Assembly (NCBI GenBank): GCA_021234155.1
Contig: JAJEKV010000003.1
Span: 11,899,819-11,963,818, forward strand
DNA from: Isoetes taiwanensis
Lineage: Eukaryota; Streptophyta; Lycopodiopsida; Isoetales; Isoetaceae
DNA: 64,000 bases
Reading direction: 5' to 3'
The notes beneath the pieces were generated by a model. It was not told where the DNA came from. It did not search any database and worked only from the letters and a program-made list of their open reading frames with translations. Both the position numbers and the translations under genes were made by a program. This document shows, one piece after another, positions 56,425 to 64,000 of this stretch; the first letter of the stretch is position 1, and each line of letters starts with the position of its first letter.

Positions 56425-57790
56425 AGGAAGAGGAAAACAAGGGAAAGGTGGTGGAAAGCAAGAGGCATCAGTAAATCTGGCCCAAGAAATCGAGGAAGAG
56501 AATAGTGAAGACGATGAAGATGCTCAGGTAAGCAACAACACTTTGAATATTTTGAGTAGAGAATCTAATGATAACATGCTGATACTAGATAGTGGAGCAG
56601 AGAAAACAGTAACTGGCTCAGCCAAGTTACTTAAACATGGGAAACAAGAAAAAGGAAGCTATATCAAATTAGGAAATGGAGAACTGCAAAGAGTACAATT
56701 CTCAGGAACACTCAAGCTATTTGATTTGCAAGGGAAACCAGTAGTATTAAAGGATGTTTTATGTGTGCCTTCATTAGTAAGAAATCTGATTTCTGTGAGT
56801 CAGCTTGTGGACATGGGATATACTGTCTTTTTTGACAGATTGCAATGTACTATTTTGTTAGACAATGAAATCAAATTTCTGGGAAAAAGAGTGGGCAATC
56901 TTTTTGGATTTGAAGGCAACCAATTGCCATGTGTAAATGCAATTATAAACCCTGATATTAATATTTAGCATCAAAGGTTATGTCATGTCAGCAACAAAAA
57001 TATACAAGCCATGGTAAAACAGGGGCTAATTGGAAGTTGTAATTTGGAGAATGAAAATAAAGTATGCTATGGATGCATGGTTGGTAAACATGCTAGATTA
57101 CCTTTTAAAAAATCCAATAAGAGAGCAAAAGGGATCTTGGAAGTTGTTCATACTGACTTATGTGGACCTCTTCATGTAAGAGGGTTTACAGGAAATAAAT
57201 TCTTCATCACATTCATAGATGATTTCAGTCGGAAGGCCAAGGTAAAATGCTTAAGAACTAAAGATGAGGCTTTTGAAGCTTTCAAAGAATTTATTGCAGA
57301 AGTTGAGCTTGAGACAGGAAATAAAGTGAAGTGTGTACGTTCAGACAGAGGTGGAGAATACCTGTCTGGGAGATTTAAAGCTTTTTGTAGAGTTAGAGGA
57401 ATAAAAAGACAGTTGACTTGTGCACATTCTCCTCAACAGAATGGTGTAGCAGAGAAAAAAAATACCACAATATTAAATGCTGTGAGAGCAATGCTCAAAC
57501 ACACTGGATTACCCAATTATTTATGGGAAGAAGCAGTTAAGACTGCAGTAGAAGTACAAAACATGATTCCATCAGCAAGTATTAATGGATCATTACCAGA
57601 AATGTTGTGGTCAGGAAGAAAACCAAATTTTGAAAGGCTTAAAAGCTATGGATGCTTGGGTTTTGTGCATGTTCCTAAGGAACAAAGACAAAAACTTGAT
57701 GATAGAGCTCGAATTGCCTATCTTGTGGGATATGATGAGCAATCAAAGGCTTATAGGATGTTTGATCCTGAAAAAAAAGAAAGTAGTGAT
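56400..57790 (+). pseudogene. Protease and integrase of the copia element
   Basis: Protease: ILDSGAEKTVTGSAKLL (about 56580). GAG-pre-integrase zinc part: HQRLCHVSNKNIQ ... CYGCMVGKHARLPF (56970-57110), preceded by a TAG at 56966 where related elements have tryptophan. Integrase core: VVHTDLCGPL, CVRSDRGGEYLS and SPQQNGVAEKKN hold the three acidic catalytic residues (D, D, E), all present. The frame ends at 57793 and shifts. Only point lesions separate it from a complete reading frame. Confidence 0.9.
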
Positions 57791-59739
57791 TAGTAGGGAC
57801 GTTATATTTGATGAAACCCAATATTATAAAGACACAAAGATTTCCACTGTTGGAATCAAGCAGAAGGAAGTGGTTCAAACCGAGCAACAATCAGAAAAGC
57901 CATCAAACATATTTGATGATGATTCAGACACTAACACAACAATGTTGCAGGAAAATAAAGTTACTGACATGCAGGTACAACAAGGACCAGAAGTTGAGGA
58001 GACCATTGAACAAGATGATAAATCCAACAATGTCAAAGTTCAGCATACAAAGAGGACAAGCACTCAAATCTTGCAAGATGAAAATAAAGAGGTTAGTCCT
58101 GGACTATTTGGTAGATCCTACAGGCAAAAGTAGAAGGCTGAAACATAGCACAACAGAAATAACCTAATAGAAATCTTAGCAATGATGGATTTTGAGGTAC
58201 CAAAGTCTCTTGAGGAAGCCTTGAGCAGTGCAAATGCAAAAGAATGGCAAAAAGCAATGGAAGAGGAACTCAATGCTTTTGTAAGAACAGAAACATTTGA
58301 TTTAGTAAATCTACCTAAAGGTAGAAATGCAGTTGGATGTAAATGGATCTATAAAGTAAAATAAGGCAATGAAGGAGATGTAATCAAATATAAGGCAAGG
58401 CTTGTAGCACAGGGATTCTCACAAAAGCAAGGGATTGACTATGAGGATACATTTTCTCCTATTGTAAAATTGACAAGCATCCGAATGCTACTAGCTATGG
58501 CAAATGCTCAAAATTTGGAAGCTCATCATATGGATGTTACCACAGCCTTTCTTAATGCTAAATTAGAGGACATTTACATGAAACAACCATCTAGTTTTGA
58601 AGAAGGAGAAGATAAGGTTTGGAAACTCAAGAAGGCAGTGTATGGATTAAAACAATCACCAAGGCAGTGGTATTTATGCATGGGTACTTTTCTAAGAGAA
58701 CAGGGATTTTCTAAACTCAAGGATGATGGGAACATTTACTTGTTTAAAAAAGGATCAGAATTTGTTACATAGCATTATATGTTGATGATAATGTTATGGT
58801 CAGCAGTAATTTAAGCATACTCCAAAGGTGCAAAAACGTTTTAAAAAACAGGTTCAAGATGACTGATCTAGGGGAACTTAAGAAATTTCTGGGCATAGAA
58901 GTACATAGGGACAGGAAAAATAAAACTATGGCATTATCTCAGGGCCAAATTATAATTGGAATACTTAAGAGATTCAATATGGAGAATTGTAAGGCTGTCA
59001 AAACACCAATGGTTCTAGGGAATAAGCTGTCAAAGAAAAGGTTGAAGTACAAAAATTGCCATACAGAGAATTGGTTGGCTGCTTGCTCTATCTAGCTAAT
59101 TGTACCAGGCCTGACATATCCTATGCTGTCAATATATGAAGTAGGTACAATAATAATTATGGGATAATGCATTGGCAGGCAGCAAAAAGGTTGGTAAGAT
59201 ACTTGAAGGGGACCATAAATTATGGAATTGTGTATGACTTACAAAATCTGAATCTAGAGTCATACTGTGACTCAGATTGGGGAGGTGACCTTGATGAGAG
59301 AAAGTCAACATCCGGGTTTATACTAATGCTTGGAGGAGGGCCTATCTCTTGGAAGTGTAAAAAATAGAATGCCATAGCTCTATCATCAGCAGAAGCTGAA
59401 TATTCAGCAACCACACTTGCAGCCAAGGAAATAGTTTGGAGTAGAAGAATGTTGAATGAACTGGGAATGTATCAAAAGGATCCATTGATTCTACATTCTG
59501 ACAATCTGAGCTGCATTGCCATGACAAAAAACCCAGTGTTGCACGGGAGAACTAAACATATTGAGTTAGAAATGCATTTTATCAGGGATTTAGTGAATAA
59601 GAATGTTGCACAGGTTCAACATATTCACACTGATCAACAACTGGCAGACATTCTTACAAAGGCATTGACATACTCAAAATTCAGTCACTTAAGAAGGCTG
59701 ATTAATTGCAGAGATTATAATATGAAAGGGGAGTTTTAA
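57790..59739 (+). pseudogene. Reverse transcriptase and RNase H of the copia element
   Basis: RT: AVGCKWIYKVK (then a stop near 58361), KARLVAQGFSQKQGIDYEDTF, HHMDVTTAFLNAKLEDIYM, LKKAVYGLKQSPRQWY, and LYVDDNVMVSS in a shifted frame near 58775. RNase H: SYCDSDWGGDLDERKSTSGF, ALSSAEAEYSATT, LHSDNLSCIAM, HGRTKHIELE and ADILTKAL. All main motifs are present. Lesions include stops near 58361, 58770 and 59366 and frameshifts near 57785, 58770 and 59090. Confidence 0.9.
59723..59733 (+). other. Polypurine tract of the copia element
   Basis: GAAAGGGGAG directly before the 3' LTR. Confidence 0.85.
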
Positions 59740-60434
59740 AGTTAAGTTCATATTATAATAAGGTTGCTTGTGTTACAGAAAAAGGTTATGGAAAAACAAT
59801 TTTATATGGAAGGCATGGAACTTGTCACAAGAAACTATCTATACAGTTTAGATGCCAAGATAGTTTACAGATGCCCTAAAATGCACAGGCGCACATGGTT
59901 CAAGCTAAGAGGATAAGGGCAAAGGGAACAAAGGCATTAAGCTATTGGGAGACCTATGCAGCTTACACAAATGATAAAGGTTAACCCTATATGGTCCAAT
60001 GGTTCGTGAAACCTTATTTTATAAGGTTCAATGGTTAGTGATGAGTTAATATTATTAGTCGTGAATATTAGGTTCAATGGTTAAGGAGCAGATGAAATTC
60101 TCGGTCAAATAACAGATTGCCAGATTGATCTATTCAAACTTAGTATGGTGCAAAGCGGTAGAGGAGGATTGGTGCCGATTCTGGAAGGATTGGTGCCAGC
60201 CTATAAATTAAAAAGCATGATCTGAGACACTCAGATCGGGCATTGTACAATTTGGATTCATTGAATGATGAATGCCCGGGCTCTCGATGTTGCAATGTAA
60301 TTAGACCATTGAATATTTGGATTATGGCCTCAATTGTCCTATTACTAGTTTCATTGATTATTTGTTTGGTTGAATCATTGCATATATGTGTTAATAAGTT
60401 TGAAATCTAGACATTTTACATTTGAATTCTAACA
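59734..60434 (+). repeat. 3' LTR of the copia element (701 bp)
   Basis: Copy of 54803-55504. Its first bases are TTTTAAAG where the 5' LTR has TGTGAAAG, so the terminal TG has mutated to TT. TATAAAT at 60202-60208. Ends TTCTAACA before the target duplication TTGAG. Confidence 0.9.
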
Positions 60435-60589
60435 TTGAGTCCCATCCCCCCCCCCCAAGTATCCATCCTTAATGGTAATGTCCTGAAATTGCTAGCTTGA
60501 GTTTTGCTTTTTTTAGTTTGAGTTTTGTCTTTATGGTAAGGATTAGTATATTTCTTGTCAAGACAATCCGACCTTATTTTCTTTTCCAT

Positions 60590-60900
60590 TTTAATTCTAC
60601 AATACATGTAGAAAATTAACACCATTAAGTACATTCTCTCAAACCTTATAGTATTTTACAAACCTTAATATACAGTATACAAAAATATGTACATGCATAC
60701 CCCACAAATGAGGATCGTTATGTATGATCCAGATCTTGGAATAAAGGGCAAATATGCCCATCCGACAGCTCTCATTGCCCGAAGTAACCCCCCCTGTGCA
60801 AAGGGGGTTTAAGGGGGATTTCAATTTAAATGTGTCAAATGCAATAGTTTGTGTTAATAATGTTAATGGTAGTTGTGTGTTAATGGTTTGTGTTATGTTC
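60590..60900 (-). mobile_element. Foldback/MITE-like element, copy 2 (opposite orientation, partial)
   Basis: The core reads in reverse relative to copy 1: on the minus strand it contains GAGAGCTGTCGGATGGGCAT, GGGGTATGCATGTACA and ATACTATAAGGTTTGAGAGA. One arm survives at about 60785-60860 (CAAAGGGGGTTTAAGGGGGA, then AATGTTAATGGTAGTTGTGTG). The other arm is eroded. Confidence 0.65.
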
Positions 60901-61309
60901 TTTGCCAGCCAACGCCTTGTCAAGATTCGGTCTGCTGATCTCTTGAGACCTAGCCGTCAGTCGATCCTCACTGGAGTCTGAGCCGGGGTAGAACCATGGG
61001 TTGGGTGTTTTCCCTAGTATTAAATGCATATTCTTTGTTGTTGTCACTTGGATGGATGTGCCACCCCTCGTGGTGGTAGATTATGATATGATTATGATGT
61101 GTGCTAACCTTGTATTCACGCTTCCGCGACATAGGAGCCCCATTGAAGGCGTGGGCTAAATGACCCCTCTGTGTCCTTCACTTGAGCATCTTTTTATAGA
61201 TGGCCTGAGTTAGACGGAGGGCCCTGCTCATGGTGAGTTGGTTGCCCTGGGATGGGAAAGTCCCAGTATGTATACGTCCGAGTGTCGTATACATACAGGG
61301 AGCGTCACA
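60900..61309 (+). repeat. LTR fragment of the chromovirus family
   Basis: Ends GGGAGCGTCACA at 61309 like the LTR at 6880, and shares CTTCCGC-GACATAGG, CCTCTGTGTCCT, GAGTTAGACGGAGGGCCC and GTGTCGTATA with 6700-6880. The front part is missing. Its end adjoins, and probably interrupts, coding-like sequence on the minus strand. Confidence 0.75.
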
Positions 61310-61634
61310 TATGCCACTCGTTGCCTGCTGCTCTGTCACATACCATAGCCCTCCAAAATGTGCTAACATTATCAAATGTCACGTTCTTGGCTTGACATAT
61401 CCCAGCATGAGCTTCAGCTGCGCACACACCACAATTGCACGAACAATTTTCATGGAGTCTTGACCTCATCAAATTAAATGCCTGCTTGTACAGATCTGAT
61501 TGATCATGTTTCACGCAACAACATGTGTTTCTTTCCTTTAGCTTTCTAATGCAAGAAGGTTTTAAGTATTCAAATTGCCTAAGCCCAATCCGAACCTCTG
61601 GATACTGATCCACAAAATTTTGGAATAATTCAGC
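61310..61634 (-). pseudogene. Exon of an unknown protein with an FxxLKP...CCCVKH signature, cut by an LTR
   Basis: On the minus strand an acceptor TTTTACAG (61635-61642) opens AELFQNFVDQYPEVRIGLRQ, then FEYLKPSCIRKLKERNTCCC and VKHDQSDLYKQAFNLM. Further Cys-rich text follows (CSCNCGVCAAE) to NEWHM. The pattern F..LKP..(I/V)+KLK.R..C.C..H is one I associate with uncharacterised, possibly transposon-derived plant proteins; no name can be given. The exon ends at the LTR fragment, so the gene is probably broken. Confidence 0.5.
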
Positions 61635-61793
61635 CTGTAAAATTACAGTGAAATAAAATTAGTCACCTCATTACATTACATTACATGCAAATCTTTTACA
61701 TATTCAAGACCCTAAACTCCCACACATACATGTATATTCTGACATGAATTTTATTTCATTTACTATGAAGTCACATAATTTCTTGACAATTAA

Positions 61794-62261
61794 TACACAC
61801 AACTACCATTAACATTAATTATCACAACCATTGGATCCAACACATTTAAATTAAAATCCCCCTTAAACCCCCTTTGGTTTGGGTGCATATTCACACGGGG
61901 GGTGACTCCAGGCAACGAGAGCTGTTGGATAGGCATATTCACCCCTTATTCCTTAATCTACACCGTACGTAAAATTCCTCGTTTGTGGGGTATGCAAGTA
62001 CAAAATTTGCTATACTGTATAACAAAATTTGCAAAATACTATAAGATTTGAAGCAAAATACTATATGGTGTTGATTTTGTACGTGCAAAATATAATTATA
62101 AGGGCTCTCGCTGCCCTACGTCACCCCCCGTGTGAATATGCACCCAAACCAAAGGGGGATTTTAATTTAAATGTGTTGGATCCAATGGTTGTGATAATTA
62201 ATGTTAATGGTAGTTGTGTGTTGGTTGTTATATTAAAAAAAATTTTGGGCCCTTCGGGCCC
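61794..62261 (+). mobile_element. Foldback/MITE-like element, copy 3
   Basis: Long arms 61794-61905 and 62120-62221 pair almost perfectly, apart from about ten bases missing in the right arm. Shared core with copies 1 and 2 (GAGAGCTGTTGGAT, ACTATAAGATTTGA). To the right, GGGCCCttCGGGCCC (62247-62261) forms the same terminal hairpin as in copy 1. Confidence 0.8.
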
Positions 62262-63054
62262 TAAAAAAACCAAACATATGTAAAAACATGTAAACATGCA
62301 AAACATGAATATCTAATATCTAGCATTATAACAAAAAAAAAAAAACTAATATGAAGCCTGAGTAACTATAATATTATAGCATAATGTAACTTAATTACAT
62401 ACGCTTTAAAAGCATATTATTTAAAAATTTATTAAGCCATTGAAGACAGCAAGAGTATTATAGCAATTTTGAAGCACTCAAAATAGATAGCGGCTTAAGA
62501 TACGATATACATCTTCGTTGATTTGCCTATCAAACAATCTGCAGAGGGCAGTTAGCCTATTTACTTGCGCACGTAAACCCAACCAACCAACCAACCATAA
62601 TAACAACACATCAATAGGGTCTTAAGCCATGCGCGGTGGTGGTTCTTGTTGATGGTGGCAGGACTAATTGAACTTGATCTTCATTTATTGGATTCTCTAG
62701 TACAGTAATGTTGGATCAACATCATGTTGACTTCAGGCATCGAAGAAATGTCATGTGGAATTGATGGATTGAGAGATTCTATAGTCTGCATGAACGTAAA
62801 GGAAAGAAATTGGTTAGATTGATATTAATTTAGAAAATAGAATTTTACTAGTGAAATAAAATTGAATCAATAAAAGCTTTTGACACTGATATGCTCTACA
62901 ATAATGTTTTATTCACAAACCTTTAGTAACAAAATAAAATTGAATCAAATAAAAGCTTTAGACATTGATATGCTTGACAATAATGTTTTATTCACAAACC
63001 ATTGCATGAAAGACAACAACATCAACGTTACTCTGCAGTAACAATTGGTGAGGT
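62262..63054. other. Non-coding stretch with a 77-bp tandem pair
   Basis: No gene recognised. Two copies of about 77-78 bp starting near 62854 and 62932 (AAATAAAATTGAATCAA...CAATAATGTTTTATTCACAAACC) lie in tandem. A short (CCAA)n run is at about 62580. Confidence 0.7.
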
Positions 63055-63378
63055 TCATAAAGAACTTAGTGACACTTTCTCACGGGTTGCCTGGCTTTGG
63101 TTTAACAAGTGAAGAGAATCGGCCAGTTTGGTGATGTGGAGTAGGTTTCCTGTAACAGTCAGTGAAGCGAGATCAAGGATAGAGGTTTTGAAGCAAGCTT
63201 GCTCTGTTAGCATTCCACGTGTTACTTCAGCTACAGCTATTTCTCTTTCACAATGAAACCATTGTTTATCAATCCATATGATTTTGGATGCTCCATATGG
63301 CCCTTTGTTTGACCGATGCACTTTTTGACTCGAAAAGCGGCATGGAATAATCCTTTGTTTGTGTGCACAAGAATCCAT
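63055..63378 (-). CDS. Hypothetical ORF (107 codons), weakly supported
   Basis: An open minus-strand frame starting MDSCAHKQRIIPC and ending SQATREKVSLSSL. The last part (LASLTVTGNLLHITKLADSLHLLNQ) looks protein-like. No family recognised, no promoter seen, and it may be an exon or chance. Confidence 0.2.
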   Translation of the reverse strand: MDSCAHKQRIIPCRFSSQKVHRSNKGPYGASKIIWIDKQWFHCEREIAVAEVTRGMLTEQACFKTSILDLASLTVTGNLLHITKLADSLHLLNQSQATREKVSLSSL

Positions 63379-63710
63379 TTGTTGATTGAAGCTAAAGGCT
63401 GGTTACTATGAATAATCCAGCAGGCCAGGAATATCCAAGAAGTTAGAAGCAAACAGAGGGCCTAAAACTCTAAACTCTTTTAGAATCTGCAACAAATCTT
63501 AGAACAGACAAAGTGAAGGAAACAAAGGCGGGTTTTGCAGCATTGCATTGTAGAATCAGAAAACCAATATCTTGTAAAAGATACCATTATATTAACTGAA
63601 GAAATATTAAAAAAACAAATACCTTTGTAAATGTGAGCAAAAAATCCATCTCATGATAACCTTCCATCAGCAAACATCCACTCCGGCAACAAGAATCCAA
63701 GAGGGCAAGT
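63379..63710. other. Non-coding stretch
   Basis: Nothing recognised before the microsatellite. Confidence 0.4.
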
Positions 63711-63882
63711 ACACATGCACATGCACATGCACAAGCAGAATACACATGCACATGCACATGCACACACGTGCACATGCACATGCACATGCACATGCACATG
63801 CACATGCACATGCACATGCACATGCACATGCACATGCACACACGTGCACATGCACGTGCACATGCACATGCATACACATGCG
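63711..63882. repeat. (ACATGC)n microsatellite
   Basis: A hexamer array with a longest uninterrupted block at about 63769-63838 and interruptions such as ACACACGTGC and ACATACACATGC. Every frame is open on both strands because the unit has no stop, giving His-Met, Cys-Met or Thr-Cys type dipeptide text. It is alternating purine-pyrimidine and could adopt Z-DNA. Confidence 0.95.
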
Positions 63883-64000
63883 CAGTGTTCATGCACAAAC
63901 ATGCAGAGAAAGACAACAACCCTCGGATTGTTTCAGCCAACGAAAATTAACGGCCCATAAAGGGTGCACTCTAGAAATACTATTTAGTACACCTCAATGA

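Larger units (their letters stand above)
54798..60439 (+). mobile_element. Full-length Ty1/copia retrotransposon (inactive)
   Basis: Element 54803-60434 flanked by the 5-bp target duplication TTGAG (54798-54802 and 60435-60439). LTRs of about 700 bp, initiator-Met primer site, gag with two zinc knuckles, protease, integrase, reverse transcriptase and RNase H in copia order, and a polypurine tract before the 3' LTR. A handful of stops and frameshifts disable it, but the protein text is well preserved and the LTRs are very similar, so the insertion is relatively young. Confidence 0.95.

Noticed and set aside
63587-63940. Cys-Met or His-Met rich protein
   Set aside because: Translation of the ACATGC microsatellite; open in all frames.

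Overview
The window reads as nuclear DNA of a land plant with a repeat-rich genome. It is AT-rich and mostly transposable elements in different states of decay. A few intron-containing genes carry plant-type features: a plant BAG co-chaperone with an IQ-like motif, GT-AG introns, TATA boxes, heat-shock elements and G-boxes. The mix of Ty3 and Ty1 LTR elements, a CENP-B/pogo-type transposase and a LINE would fit a fern, lycophyte, moss or gymnosperm, but this placement is only a guess.

Left part (1-25.7 kb). A decayed chromodomain Ty3 element enters from the left edge and ends with its 3' LTR at 6880. At 7071-17892 lies a complete but inactive Ty3-type element (element A), with 2.4-kb LTRs, an ATGAC target duplication, a primer site matching tRNA-Gln and an additional RNase H ahead of the reverse transcriptase. 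A truncated LINE lies at 21.1-22.5 kb. Next to it is a strong heat-shock-type promoter (22544-22764) with no recognised gene behind it.

Middle part (25.7-49 kb). Element B, a younger relative of element A on the minus strand, spans 25698-38218. Its gag-pol frame is almost intact, but its integrase is split by an inserted block that contains a foldback element. A broken CENP-B/pogo-type transposase adjoins it (38.2-40.0 kb). The best host gene is a two-exon BAG co-chaperone on the minus strand (46030-48473), whose promoter carries a TATA box, heat-shock elements and bZIP sites. Downstream of it is the start of a second, unrecognised minus-strand gene (45.2-45.6 kb). A Helitron 3' terminus lies upstream of the BAG promoter at 48.9 kb.

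Right part (49-64 kb). A possible small plus-strand gene (49698-50357) is followed by decayed coding sequence. Seven copies of a 57-bp repeat, each join making an 8-bp hairpin, lie at 51228-51626, and the same hairpin recurs near 53.3-53.6 kb. A full-length but inactive Ty1/copia element occupies 54803-60434 with a TTGAG target duplication. The end holds two more foldback copies, an LTR fragment of the chromovirus family that cuts an unknown exon, and a hexamer microsatellite.

Most genes here do not work together. The functional thread is a heat-responsive BAG chaperone regulator, with a separate unexplained heat-shock-like promoter 26 kb away.
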